From contig CM038722.1 of the NCBI GenBank assembly GCA_021613375.1, forward strand, positions 30,644,797 to 30,708,796: a stretch of 64,000 bases of DNA. The letters are read 5' to 3'. Below the pieces are notes generated by a model that was not told where the DNA came from, made no database searches, and worked only from the letters and a program-made list of their open reading frames with translations. The translations under genes and the position numbers were made by a program. Shown here piece by piece: positions 1 to 51,605 of the stretch (position 1 is the first letter of the stretch; every line of letters starts with the position of its first letter). This stretch comes from Megaleporinus macrocephalus. Lineage: Eukaryota; Chordata; Actinopteri; Characiformes; Anostomidae.

Positions 1-236
1 ACTTTCATACATACATACATACACACATACACACACACATATACATACATACATACACACACATACACATACATACACACACATACACACACATACATAC
101 ACACACACACACACACACATACATCCACACACACACATCCACACACACACATACATACACACACACATAGACACATACATACACACATATACATACATAC
201 AAACACACATACATACATAAAAACATAAATATATAC
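1..236. repeat. CA/CATA microsatellite upstream of an akt3 exon
   Basis: Compound (CA)n and (CATA)n tract that ends about 45 bp before the first akt3 exon in the window. It gives a spurious minus-strand reading frame of Tyr, Val and Cys. It belongs to the akt3 intron whose 5' part is off-window. Confidence 0.9.
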
Positions 237-279
237 GTTTGTTTATGGTTAACTTTTTCTTATTATTTTTTCCTTGCAG

Positions 280-20306
<20,027 letters not shown>

Positions 20307-22402
20307 GCGACGCCAGTGTTCGTCCCAGGCCATTTAAGGAAATTACGTAGCCATGCTAGGAAAAAGTCTGCCCTGTTTTTTCCCCCTTTTCTCTCAAATT
20401 ACGTATTGACTTGGGGAACTTTTAGTTTCGTTATTTTGTTTTCGTTGTTTATTATTATTATTATTATTTTTATTTTTTTCTGTTTGATGTGGGACTTTAA
20501 AATAAAAGGGGTTTTGCACAGTTGGGTTAGACTAAACTTAGTCGGCCCACAAAAAAAAGTCTCGTACACTTTCAGCATTGTTGTTGTTGTTGTTTACAGA
20601 AGATCATGAACAGTTTTGTTTTGTTTTATTTGTTTTTTTGGGGTTTTTTTGTGCATTAAATTATATCCATCAGTATTACCATTGATGTTGACGTATTAGG
20701 TTGAGTTTTTTTCTGTTTGCGCTTGTTTGAAAGAGCCATTCTGGGGAACAAAACCAAAAATGTTGCCTTACGCGTGCGGTTCTAGGTGTCAGACGAACAC
20801 TTGGACGGACGGACGGACAGACGGACGTGCGGACAGACGTTCAGGGTTAATGGCAGTGTCGGTAGATTGACCCTCAGTAGGCTCATAATCTCTTTCCCTT
20901 TATCCGTTTCTGTATAGCGCACATCTTCCACCTCCTACTCACGAGTCACTCTCACTCTGCGGAGTGAACGCGGGAGACAGAAAAGAGACAGACGCTTGAA
21001 AGACACTATTCTAGGTTTTTCTTTTGATGTTGTTGTTGTTCTTCTTCTTTATTCTGAAGATTTCATTTGCAGGCGGACATCATTCAGTACACACAACTGC
21101 CGGTTACTGTAAACCTCACTCAGGCAACTCTGAGCACAAACTACTAACACACCACAGGGCGACTCCACCCAAAAAAAACAAAATATATTTAAAAAAAAAA
21201 AAACTTGTGGACCACTGTGTGCATTCCAGACTTCTCTCCTTTGGGTGGAATCTCCCTCAACTAATGCAACAAGTGAGGATCTTATTAAGTGAGACCACCT
21301 TAAATGTAGTCGGCATATCTAATATTTCTCATTGTGAGTGTAGGGAGAGGATCTTGTGTCCTCTTATGCTTGTTATGATCTTTAAATGATGACTGAATAT
21401 GAAGAAAAGAAAGATTAGTCATCATCCTGTCTCTCTCAAACATGGCAGTTATGAGTCACTAGACTGAGAAACTGGTGTTGGGCTTGTTTAAGGGGTTAAA
21501 TTAGATTTCTTTCATTCTATCCAGTCAAGCGATCTATTGAAAAGCATTGTTTCCTAAGCCAATGTGACATCACAGTGTATAACATAATCTAATCTAATCA
21601 TGTGATACAATTCTAAATATTATCATTAGATCAAATCAGTGGATGTTTGGAAATGCATTATATAGACAATATTCTGAACCTTCTTATGAGAAATATTAGA
21701 TACAGGGATTGGATCTAAGGTGACTCGAGCTTGCTAAGATAGCACTTGTTTTAATATTATTTTTTTATTTTATTTTTTTGCAGTGAGTAGAAAGGAAGGA
21801 CTAGGAATGAGGTCAGTTTTGATTATGTCATCATAGGGACATACAGCTGTATGCGTTAGGTTGGACACACCTGGTCATATACCATGCTTAGTTGATCTAC
21901 AGTACATCATCTACAGAGAGCGCGTGACCGTGTTCTGCTGACCGGTTTGCAGACTGTGGGGAATAAAACATAAAGGATAGATCATATCGTCACTGTCCAA
22001 TGAGAAACATGCATCTCCATGTTTGTTGGTTGTTCCACCAATAGAAATGCTCCAAAACAGCTTGGAAACGATTCTGGTTCCATTGACTTCCATTGAAAGT
22101 GGCGACTTCTCGGTGTTGTTGATTTGGACGGCGGCGATATAATGTGTCACGTTTTATGTTTTCTTTATTTCCCCACTGTGTTCAACTCCACGGGCGCCCA
22201 GACTTTAGGTAGAGCCAATCAGGACCAGCACGTGTTTAGAGCATTGGTCTAGACGCAACGTCTGCCAGTATAATAATATAATCAGATCCTGAATCAGTTC
22301 GTTTAGAAAGAAGTTGTATATGGAGTCCGTGTCACTGCGTTAGAGTGCTGATCCACCGTCAGCTGTCCATACAACAGCGTTCCATGAGATACGAGACGGG
22401 AG

Positions 22403-22440
<38 letters not shown>

Positions 22441-23740
22441 CACTAGACAAGCACTCAACCTGCAGGGAAAGCTAATCATCAACAGTACACTCCTCTTTCC
22501 AAGCAGATAGGAGCTTCCAGCTCTGGTCTCGTTGTTTTTGTTGGTTTGTTTTACTTTCATTTGGTTTAGTATCGTTTCGGAATTATCCAGTTCTGCCTAG
22601 CTGTAGAAATCGTGTTAATGGCCGCGCGCCATCGGCAGTAATGTGGAAATCAGTAACCCGAGTCAGATCACATTAACTCTGAGCAAACTGAGCCATGCCA
22701 TGCCCCGGCGAGAAAAACCCTGAGAGAAGTAGTGCAGGAGAGTGGACTGAAACCTGTTAAACCCCCCAACCCAACCCAGAAGCCCAACCCAACCCCCAGA
22801 ACTCTGAACCCAGATCCCCAAACCCAAGAACCCAGACCCGACCCCACTCGGCTCCCGCCCCCTTCCTTCCAACTCTTATCCACCCAGCTACAGTATCTAT
22901 GTGATGTAAATATGCAATGCCTTCCTTTTTCTTTTCTTTTCTTTTCTTTTGTTCTTCGTCACAACTAAACAGAAAAAGAAAACTGTGTGACAGGTGTCGT
23001 GTGACTGTACTTAATTGTTGGATGATGAAGAAAAAAAAAATATACACATGATGCATAAGTAAAAAAAAAATTCTAAATAAGACATCAAACACTACAGCAG
23101 CAACACAAGTATGAGGGCGTTTCCAAAGAGAAGATTCTCTGTGGTTTCAGGCCCCGCCCCCATTTGCGTGGTCCAATGAACTTCTTTCAAAATTCATCGC
23201 AAAATGACGTGTGTGCGTATGTTTCAAAAAAGAAAGAAAAAAAAAAGTTCCAGCTCGTTTTTCTCGCTGTGAGATACTGGTTTCGCTAACAACGGTTCTA
23301 CATCAGGTTTTCTAATGTTGTTATGAGAGATTTTTGTTTCCAGTGTATTTTTGTACCATAATTGTACTTGTTTTATTTATTTCTTTATTCGTTTCTTTTT
23401 TGTTTTGTTTAGTTTTTTGCTTACGGCAATGTTACCCTGTCTCTCGTTCCAACGTTTGTTTTGTTTTGTTTTCTGGGATGAAGGACGATGTTGGATGCAT
23501 TGCGGATTTTTTGGTTTTCTTCGATTCCGATCCCGTTTAGTTGTTATTGCCTGTTTTTTTGTTTTTGTTTGTTTGTTTGTTTGTTTTTGTTTTCATACCA
23601 AAACATGTTGGCAGGTGTCCAGTAGAGGACTTGCCTGGCTGTTTGGTAGTATTTATTTTAAGTTATATTAAAAAGATTCAGAGAAACTGGGCTGTGTTGC
23701 GTCATTCATTCAAAGAAAATTCAAGGAAAGATCTCCTTTA
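20307..23740 (+). other. akt3: akt3 3' UTR and downstream sequence (end uncertain)
   Basis: Sequence after the akt3 stop is T-rich and lacks open coding potential. The first AATAAA-like hexamer is at 20501-20506 and an ATTAAA lies near 20655. Vertebrate AKT3 transcripts usually have 3' UTRs of several kb, so a longer form reaching about 23.7 kb is plausible but not demonstrated. The stretch holds a GGAC-rich patch near 20803-20830, an (AT)n at 22406-22436 and a CCCAA-rich patch near 22762-22860. The T-rich run with many GTTT repeats at 23330-23600 looks like UTR or intergenic sequence. The 3' boundary is inference. Confidence 0.5.
21970..22135. repeat. Dispersed repeat (GGAGCATTTCTATTGGTCC family), copy
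   Basis: Shares AATAGAAATGCTCCAAAACA and GATTCTGGTTCCATTGACTT with the copies at 4225 and 25880. It lies in the presumed akt3 3' UTR or downstream sequence. Confidence 0.55.
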
Positions 23741-25109
23741 ACAGAATTCCTGTTCAACCACTCAGACCACTTACAGCTAAAATACTGGAGATGGGAATCA
23801 TGATACACTATTAATCGCACAATGATATCCTCGTAAGACCTGGTAATTCATTTTTGTCCTCTGGAGGGGACACGAGTCTCCAAAAGATATTTCAAAAACT
23901 AAATAAGGTACCTTGCTGTTGTACCATGTAGAGGACATCCTGGTCTTTTCAGTGATGTATCATGTGTTGGGGTGAGTCGTTCACAACAGAAGTTCTGTCT
24001 TTTTAAATATGGCCGCCTCTCAGTAACTACATTAACTACAGTAAGAGAGATAAACTATCAAATAATATACATTTGTTATGTCTCTAAATCCTAGAATTGA
24101 AATGGTTTAGGTATAAAACTTATAGCTAGTTTTCAAAGCAATTTTTATTGATATGCACAAACGTTGAACTACCTAACAGTGTACGTTTTTGATGTCCTTC
24201 GTTGTGGAGACATTGGGACTTACTAAACCTGGTATTATATGAAATTAATGATGTCACAGGTGACGGGAATTTGACTGAGACAGAGATCATTTTTCAACCT
24301 GTAAGCTCTGTAAACATGTAAACGTGTAAATTCATTACTAATTTATTTTTAATTAATTACTAATTTAATTTATTCCTAATTTATTAGAAAATGATACATA
24401 ATTGTACATTTAAAAATAGAACATTAAATGAAATGGGCTGTTAGAGAAGTTGGGTAGTACGTGTAAAATATATGAAACTTTGGATCAAGGTTTGGAGTGA
24501 TTAACACAGGTTTAGCTAGTGTTCCTAAAAACTGTTTAAACCTGGATTTTTTTATATTTTAATCACAGTAACGTTCATCTTTGTAATAGATTATTATTTA
24601 TTTCTGTTTATGTTCATATACAGTGCATTTGAAATATTTCTTATACTGACAAAAGTAGAAATGGTATCAAAAAAGGTAAACAATGTTTGTTTACTCATTT
24701 TCATTTACATTAATTTCTATAATTGAGTTGGTGCTGATGTTGTAGAAGGGCTTTTGGGCTGATGCAGAACAGAAAACAAGAAATATGACAATGTCCACTA
24801 TAAATGACATTCCATAAAAAAATAATTTAAAATGTTTTTTTTTTAAACACGGTGACATGTTTTTTCATCTAGTAGACTTAGTTTATGTTGAAATGACTGA
24901 AATTCTCAAACTTTCATTTTTCTTGGTCTATATTTTTCTTGGATATACCAAGTACGGCATCAACACGTTTTAAAATTAACTAATGACCTTTTTTCAACTG
25001 CAAACGTCTGTTTTACTGATGAGGAACTTTTCAGTCTGTTTATCTGACTGGCAGTGAAGTGGGACTGTTCAGTAGACAGACTGACTGAACTGCCTTAAAA
25101 ACCTTACTT
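23741..25109. other. akt3-pus10 intergenic sequence, AT-rich
   Basis: AT-rich sequence with no exon, RNA gene or repeat that I recognise. Both neighbouring genes end towards this interval, so it probably contains the distal 3' UTR or terminator regions only. Confidence 0.5.
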
Positions 25110-25680
25110 TACATTAAAACCACCACCTTGTCTCTACAGCGTCTACTTATAGAGCTCCACTGACCCTATAGGAGCACTGTGTACTTCTACACTTACAGAC
25201 TGTAGTTCATCTGATTCTCTGTATACTTCATTACCCTGTTCTTCAATGATCAGGACCCCCACAGGACCACCACAGAGCAACTATATCAGCTCCACTGACC
25301 ATATAGGAGCACTTAGTAGTTCTACACTTACAGACTGTAGTTCATCTGATTCTCTGTATACTTCATTACCCTGTTCTTCAATGATCAGGACCCTCACAGG
25401 ACCACCACAGAGCAGATACTATTAGGGTGATGGGTCATGTGATGTGATGGTGGTGTGTTAGTGTGATCAGACACAGCAGTGCTGTTGTCCACTCACTGTC
25501 TATTAGACACTCCTACTACTTGCTGGTCCACCTTGTAGATGTAAAGTCAGAGACAACAACTGTTGCTATACAGTTTGTGTCCTCTAGTCCTTCGTCAGTG
25601 GTCACAGGACGCTGCCCACAGGACAGTGTTGGCTGGAGGTTGCTGGTTGGTGGACTGTTCTCAGTATAATAAAATACTGA
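25110..25680. mobile_element. Foldback element copy with internal rearrangement
   Basis: Carries the diagnostic words CAGCTCCACTGACCATATAG, GTTCTTCAATGATCAGGACC and AGACTGTAGTTCATCTGATT. The left arm is present twice (25148-25275 and 25280-25425), so the copy has an internal tandem duplication and lacks a full right arm. Confidence 0.75.
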
Positions 25681-25879
25681 GGCTTGGTGTTTCAACATAC
25701 ACACACAAAATACTCTGTTACTATTACAGTACGTTTACAAGATCTATCCCAGACACGGACCGTCAGGGGATTTGATAGTTTTTGGGGGGACTCGTGGAAT
25801 ATCATATAATAGGATCTTGAACATTGTATTACAAAGTATTACACTAGATTGTTTTAGTCATTCCATATGATCACTGTCA

Positions 25880-26060
25880 AAAGAAAAACAAGTTTTCTAC
25901 AATGGCAGCTTTACAGGAGAGCCCAAAAACAGCCCTTCCTTTTAATGCAAGTCAATGGAACCAGAAATGTTTCCAAGCTATTCTGGAGCATTTCTATTGG
26001 TCCACTCGTCTTGAAATTCTCACACAATGTAAAGGGCAGCTGCCGGGTTGCAATGATGTA
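25880..26060. repeat. Dispersed repeat (GGAGCATTTCTATTGGTCC family), inverted copy
   Basis: Contains AAGTCAATGGAACCAGAAA and TTCTGGAGCATTTCTATTGG and CACACAATGTAAAGGGCAGC. Opposite in orientation to the copies at 4225 and 21970. Confidence 0.6.
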
Positions 26061-26975
26061 GAAAAATAAAAATCAATGAAAGTGGAGATGAAAGACTGTA
26101 TTTAACCCACCTTAAAATAACAGCTTCAAACTAAATCTGTACGTGTCACATGACCAAATTACCATCATCTATGCTCTATGTATAATTTACATCAGCAATC
26201 TTCAATTTGACCTGATTCAAGAGTAGCGGAGTTGCATAATAGATTCTATTACAACTTCCTCTTTTTCTCTGACCGGTGAACTCAGAACCAGGCTGGTCTG
26301 CTGTACATGCAGCGTTAATGGTAATCAGTGATATTTACATATTTCAGCTTCTGCTTTCTATGCAGTAAATCCTCTTAAAGGCGGGGTGTGTTTATGTTTT
26401 GACTAGGTCTCATAATATATGCAAGATTTAACCTACATTTTCAAACCAGGCGCTTACTGTACTGATGGCCTTCTCTCGCAAATCTGAGAGAACTACACTC
26501 ACAGCTGGGCACGTACACGACAACAACAAGCAGCAGCCAATGAAGTTTACAGACTACACACTGAAACTGAACTGCAGTTTACTGAACACACGATGTACAA
26601 TATAGTCTGTTCACAGGTTTACTCCTACAGTCCTGCCAGAGAACAACACAACCTTCGTTTTCTAGGCTTGTCATTCTTACGTACTAATAATAGAGAGCTG
26701 AACTGAAACATACTGAAAGCCCGGCAAGGTAGTTTAAACAAGTGGTACAGGTTTTTTCTTGTTTTTATCCCAAAATAAACAATCTAGCACTAATATTAGG
26801 ACAGTCGTCTCTCAGAAAACTGATTCACGTACATCTAGGACTGAATCTGCACTGATGTCAGTCGGACACATTGGGCCATACCAAGGCCCAAAGTTGTAGA
26901 CTTTGGGAAAATGTAATGTAAGTGATAAATATTCCCGAATATTCTTGAATATTCCCAAGAAGCTGTTGCCACTGG
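26061..26975. other. Sequence downstream of pus10 stop (probable 3' UTR plus intergenic)
   Basis: Immediately beyond the pus10 stop on the minus strand. I did not find a convincing AATAAA (TTTATT on the plus strand) close to the stop, so the polyadenylation site is undefined. No other gene is recognised. Confidence 0.45.
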
Positions 26976-45855
<18,880 letters not shown>

Positions 45856-45856
45856 C

Positions 45857-45914
<58 letters not shown>
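45856..45914 (-). promoter_or_regulatory. pus10: pus10 3' splice site whose pyrimidine tract is a (CT)n microsatellite
   Basis: On the minus strand about 54 bp of CT repeats end in CACAG at 45856, two bases before the start codon (CAATG). The presence of this acceptor implies an upstream non-coding exon. The plus strand reads as (GA)n. Confidence 0.85.
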
Positions 45915-45915
<1 letters not shown>

Positions 45916-45970
45916 CATCATATACAGCAGGACCATTTAAAGCCTTTCTCTTCACCATGAGGTTCACTTG

Positions 45971-47745
45971 TATTTACATTGACATTTACATCTACGCCAT
46001 TTAGCAGACGCTCTTATCCAGAGCAACTTACAACAGTGCTTAGTGTTGGTTAGAGTATGAATCTCTATCTAGTACAAACAGGTTTAAGTCCAAACCACTC
46101 TTATACTCAAACACTGCCATAAACACAGGGCCAGTGCTGATACCTAGAAAAAAGACAATGCAATACCTAGCAAGACTGGAACACCTACAGAGAAGAGAAT
46201 AAATACAAGACTACATACAGTACAAGTGCAGTACTTAGTCTACAGAGAAGAGAATAAATACAAGACTACATATAGTACAAGTGCAGTACTTAGTCTAAAG
46301 AGAAGAGAACAAATACAAGACTACATACAGTACAAGTGCAGTACTTAGTCTAAAGAGAAGAGAACAAATACAAGACTACATACAGTACAAGTGCAGTACT
46401 TAGTCTAAAGAGAAGAGAACAAATACAAGACTACATACAGTACAAGTGCAGTACTTATTCTACAGAGAAGAGAATAAATACAAGACTACATACAGTACAA
46501 GTGCAGTACTTATTCTAAAGAAAAGAGAATAAATACAAGACTACATACAGTACAAGTGCAGTACTTAGTCTACAGAGAAGAGAATAAATACAAGACTACA
46601 TACAGTACAAGTGCAGTACTTAGTCTAAAGAGAAGAGAATAAATACAAGACTACATACAGTACAAGTGCAGTACTTAGTCTACAGAGAAGAGAATAAATA
46701 CAAGACTACATACAGTACAAGTGCAGTACTTAGTCTAAAGAAAAGAGAATAAATACAAGACTACATACAGTACAAGTGCAGTACTTAGTCTACAGAGAAG
46801 AGAATAAATACAAGACTACATACAGTACAAGTGCAGTACTTAGTCTAAAGAGAAGAGAATAAATACAAGACTACATACAGTACAAGTGCAGTACTTAGTC
46901 TACAGAGAAGAGAATAAATACAAGACTACATACAGTACAAGTGCAGTACTTAGTCTACAGAGAAGAGAATAAATACAAGACTACATACAGTACAAGTGCA
47001 GTACTTAGTCTACAGAGAAGAGAATAAATACAAGACTACATACAGTACAAGTGCAGTACTTAGTCTACAGAGAAGAGAATAAATACAAGACCACATGCAG
47101 TACATGTGCAGTACTTAGTCTACAGTGAAGAGAGTAAATACAAGACTACATGCAGTACAAGTGCAGTACTTAGTCTACAGAGAAGAGAATAAATACAAGA
47201 CTACATACAGTACAAGTGCAGTACTTAGTCTACAGAGAAGAGAACAAATACAAGACTACATACAGTACAAGTGCAGTACTTAGTCTACAGAGAAGAGAAT
47301 AAATACAAGACTACATACAGTACAAGTGCAGTACTTAGTCTACAGAGAAGAGAATAAATACAAGACTACATACAGTACAAGTGCAGTACTTATCCAGAGT
47401 TCCTAGAAGATAAAGTGCAATTACAGTTAATACCAGTACTTTAGTAGATTAGTGTTTATAAGTGCTTTACAAAGAGATGGTGGTCTTCAGTCTGCGTTTG
47501 AAGACCGCGAGAGAGTTCGCTGTTCGGACAGCCAGTGGAAGTTTGTTCCACCATCTGGGCTCCAGGACAGAGAAGCGTCTTGTCGCGTGTCTTCCATGAA
47601 TCTTGAGTGATGGCGGGTCAAGCCGAGCCATACTTGAAGCGCGAAGGGCTCGAGGTGCGGTTCGACTTTTGACCATTGCCATAAGGTCAGGAGGAGCTGG
47701 TCCATTCTTGGCTTTGTAGGCATCAGAACTTTAAACTGAATGTAA
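45971..47745 (-). mobile_element. LINE 3' end (L2/CR1-like) with expanded 3' UTR
   Basis: On the minus strand the upstream part (47745-47467) encodes the C-terminus of a fish LINE polyprotein: YKAKNGPAPPDLMAMVKSRT (after a frame slip), RRFSVLEPRWWNKLPLAVRT, then SLAVFKRRLKTTISL and stop. The 3' UTR follows and ends at the characteristic tail, read on the plus strand as TTTACATCTACGCCATTTAG then CAGACGCTCTTATCCAGAGC. The 55-bp minisatellite at 46170-47395 lies inside this 3' UTR. 5' truncated, as usual for LINEs. Confidence 0.85.
46170..47395. repeat. 55-bp minisatellite, about 22 copies, inside a LINE 3' UTR
   Basis: Units contain ACAGAGAAGAGAATAAATAC then AAGACTACATACAGTACAAG then TGCAGTACTTAGTC. 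Variants (CTAAAG for CTACAG, GAACAAA for GAATAAA) are interspersed. Located in the pus10 5' intron. Confidence 0.93.
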
Positions 47746-48265
47746 TGTTTGCTTGTAATGTTTGCAGGGGTCACAATTCATTACCTGATCCAATTAAACA
47801 GGCTGTTGTTGTTCCAGTGCAGATGGGGGCCCTCGTCTAGCATGGAGCTTGTTTTGGCCAACACTGAGAACAAACACTGGAGAACACTGCTGAGTGAAAC
47901 TCCACCAGAAGCCAACAAGTGTCCAGTGAGTCCACAGCATTACAGCAAGCTCTTTTCAGGACACACTCATGGGTTAAAAGCAGGGGTGGGTTAAAGGGAC
48001 TACCAGGTGATGGGTGGGATATCTGACTTCTACAGACATACAGGTTGCATCTGAAATCGCCTACTGGTCAGTAGGTACTGGATTAGAGTCAGTACGTTTT
48101 GCTCGAGCGGCAGACTAGTAGGTAGTTTCAGTAGGCATGTTTTAGTAGCCACACAAGCTATTGCCAGTGTCCTGTGACGCAAGACGTCAGACCACCACCG
48201 AGATAGTCCAGGGGTTTGTTTAGGGTCCGGCTGTGGGCTCTCTTTTTACTGCTAAAATATTTAAC
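47746..48265. other. pus10 5' intron, unrecognised sequence
   Basis: No exon or repeat that I can name. Short plus-strand frames show no family resemblance. Confidence 0.5.
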
Positions 48266-48279
48266 ATGAAATTAAATTA

Positions 48280-48500
48280 TGGGCTTAAACATCCATCTGT
48301 GTAATTGTTTAAGCCCATAGCAACACGTGAGAAAGGGTATCGAGGTCCAAGCCCCCCTAGAGCAGGCCAGCGGCGACGGTGGTGAGGGAAAACTCCCTTG
48401 ATAGAAGGAAGAAACCTTAAAAGGAACCCAGGCTCGAGAGGGGAACCCATAATCCTCTGGTCCACCCCGGATAGAGAGAGAGCAACGAAGCTAATGAGAC
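48280..48500. mobile_element. Interspersed repeat fragment (retroelement 3' region)
   Basis: Contains GTGAGGGAAAACTCCCTTGA, AGGAAGAAACCTTAAAAGGA and GGGGAACCCATAATCCTCTG, a block seen throughout fish genomes. It is the opposite-strand version of the AGGTTTCTTCCTC block at 44925. Bases 48280-48321 also contain a short inverted repeat around GGGCTTAAACATCC. Confidence 0.55.
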
Positions 48501-49172
48501 AGACAAGATCTTCATTTCAGAAATCTGGTCACCTTAACAGCAGGACTACACTGCTACAGGCAAAATGGGGTTTTGAAATTAGTACCCATGTATGGACTGA
48601 TCAGAACATTTCCTGATGAGGCTCATCTGTGTTTACATATTAGATCTAATCTAATTAAATAGTTAGAACACATGATCAATATCCAGAAGATGTTTATCGC
48701 TTTCATTCAGTAAATCAGTGTCAAAGAACACCTGTTAAAATACAGAAGGCCTACAAGAAGATGCCCGGAGGAGAAGAACTGAGAACATATCCGGCCACTG
48801 ACTGACCTCAGCACACAGGGATAGACAGTCAGTGCAGCAGATCCATCCATCCATTCATTCATTCATTCACTGAACACACTCATGGAGCTGTATTCACTCT
48901 CTGGCTCATATGAGCTACACTCACCTCAATCAGTATCCACAGTGTGACCAACAGCCCTCCACTGAGCTTCTGCTACACTCCAGCTGTCTGAATATTTATA
49001 ATTACTAATATTTACTGGCACATCACTAGCACTGCTACACCAGTCTGCTCAGCAGGCCACACAGCGCAGCAGGCACGAGTTTTAATTCACACTAGTCACT
49101 ATTAGTCGTGTTAACCTCGCGCTCATGTTCACAAGTCTAACCCGAATACTGTCTACGATCTGACTGACGTAC

Positions 49173-49240
49173 CAGTGTTTAGAATGCTCGGCTCGTGCGT
49201 GTGTAGAACGCGCGCCGCCATTGCTGGAGTGTTCCAAACC
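49173..49240 (-). promoter_or_regulatory. pus10: Probable pus10 first (non-coding) exon and promoter
   Basis: A GC-rich patch (GAACGCGCGCCGCCATTGCT on the plus strand) stands out from AT-rich surroundings. On the minus strand it is followed by CACTG then GTACGTCAG, a strong 5' splice site at 49173/49172 that can pair with the acceptor at 45856. The exon start is not determined. The region abuts the 25-bp array on its upstream side. Confidence 0.6.
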
Positions 49241-49247
49241 GCTATGA

Positions 49248-51605
49248 TCAAGTGAACTAGAATTATACTCAATCAAGTGAACTAGAATTATACTCAATCA
49301 AGTGAACTAGAATTATACTCGATCTAGTGAACTAGAATTATAATCAATCAAGTGAACTAGAATTATACTCGATCTAGTGAACTAGAATTATACTCGATCT
49401 AGTGAACTAGAATTATACTCGATCTAGTGAACTAGAATTATACTTAATCAAGTGAACTAGAATTATACTCAATCAAGTGAACTAGAATTATACTCGATCT
49501 AGTGAACTAGAATTATACTCGATCTAGTGAACTAGAATTATACTTAATCAAGTGAACTAGAATTATACTCAATCAAGTGAACTAGAATTATACTCGATCA
49601 AGTGAACTAGAATTATACTCAATCAAGTGAACTAGAATTATACTCGATCTAGTGGACTAGAATTATACTCCATCAAGTGAACTAGAATTATACTCGATCT
49701 AGTGAACTAGAATTATACTCCATCAAGTGAACTAGAATTATACTCGATCTAGTGAACTAGAATTATAATCAATCAAGTGAACTAGAATTATACTTAATCA
49801 AGTGAACTAGAATTATACTCGATCTAGTGAACTAGAATTATAATCAATCAAGTGAACTAGAATTATACTTAATCAAGTGAACTAGAATTATACTCGATCT
49901 AGTGAACTAGAATTATACTCAATCAAGTGAACTAGAATTATACTCAATCAAGTGAACTAGAATTATACTCAATCAAGTGAACTAGAATTATACTCGATCT
50001 AGTGAACTAGAATTATACTCAATCAAGTGAACTAGAATTATAATCAATCAAGTGAACTAGAATTATACTCAATCAAGTGAACTAGAATTATACTCAATCA
50101 AGAAGTTATACTCGATATAGTGAACTAGAATTATACTCAATTAAGAATTATACTCAATCAAGTGCACTACAATTATACTCTTATACTCGACCAAGTGTGC
50201 TAGAATTATAATCGATCAAGTGAACTAGAATTATACTTGATTAAGTGCACTAGAATTATACTTAATCAAGTGAACTAGAATTATACTCAATCAAGTGAAC
50301 TAGAATTATACTCAATCAAGTGAACTAGAATTATACTCGATCTAGTGAACTAGAATTATACTCAATCAAGTGAACTAGAATTATACTCAATCAAGTGAAC
50401 TAGAATTATACTCAATCAAGAAGTTATACTTGATATAGTGAACTAGAATTATACTCAATCAAGAAGTTATACTTGATATAGTGAACTAGAATTATACTCA
50501 ATCAAGTGAATTAGAATTATACTCAATCAAGTGAACTAGAATTATACTCAATCAAGAAGTTATATTTGATATAGTGAACTAGAATTATACTCAATCAAGT
50601 GAACTAGAATTATACTCAATCAAGAAGTTATACTTGATATAGTGAACTAGAATTATACTCAATTAAGAATTATACTCGATCAAGTGCACTACAATTATAC
50701 TCTTATACTCGACCAAGTGTGCTAGAATTATAATCGATCAAGTGAACTAGAATTATACTTGATTAAGTGCACTAGAATTATACTTAATCAAGTAAACTAG
50801 AATTATACTCAATTAAGTGTGCTAGAATTATACTCGATCAAGTGAACTAGAATTATACTTGATTAAGTGCACTAGAATTGTACTCAATCTAGTGAACTAG
50901 AATTATACTTGATTAAGTGCACTAGAATTATACTTAATCAAGTGAACTAGAATTATACTTGATTAAGTGAACTAGAATTATACTCAATCAAGTGTGCTAG
51001 AATTATACTCGATCAAGTGAACTAGAATTGTACATGATTAAGTGCACTAGAATTATACTCAATCAAGTGTGCTAGAATTATACTCGATCAAGTGAACTAG
51101 AATTGTACTTGATTAAGTGCACTAGAATTATACTCGATCAAGTGAACTAGAATTGTACTTGATTAAGTGCACTAGAATTATACTCAATCTAGTGAACTAG
51201 AATTATACTTGATTAAGTGCACTAGAATTATACTTAATCTAGTGAACTAGAATTATACTCAATCAAGTGTGCTAGAATTATACTCGATCAAGTGAACTAG
51301 AATTATACTCAATCAAGTGTGCTAGAATTATACTCGATCAAGTGAACTAGAATTATACTTGATTAAATGCACTAGAATTATACTCAATCTAGTGAACTAG
51401 AATTATAGTCGATCAAGTGAACTAGAATTATACTCAATCAAGTGAACTAGAATTATACTCGATCAAGTGAACTAGAATTATACTCAATCTAGTGAACTAG
51501 AATTATACTCAATTAAGAATTAGACTCGATCAAGTGCACTAGGATTATACCCGACCAATCGCACTAAAATTATACTCGATTAGGAATTATACTTAATGAA
51601 GTGCA
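49248..51605. repeat. 25-bp minisatellite between the pus10 and cct4 promoters
   Basis: Tandem AGTGAACTAGAATTATACTC then AATCA, more than 90 units, with alternating AATCA and GATCT junctions. Distal units carry GTGCACTAG and GATTAAG variants. It fills most of the interval separating the two divergently transcribed genes. Confidence 0.96.

Noticed and set aside
22663..23092. Overlapping Gly/Trp-rich or Pro-rich frames
   Set aside because: Caused by a CCCAACCC-type low-complexity patch downstream of the akt3 stop; no splice or start support.
49248..51605. CRISPR or centromeric satellite
   Set aside because: 25-bp head-to-tail units with no spacers; only 2.4 kb and located between two gene promoters, so a minisatellite.
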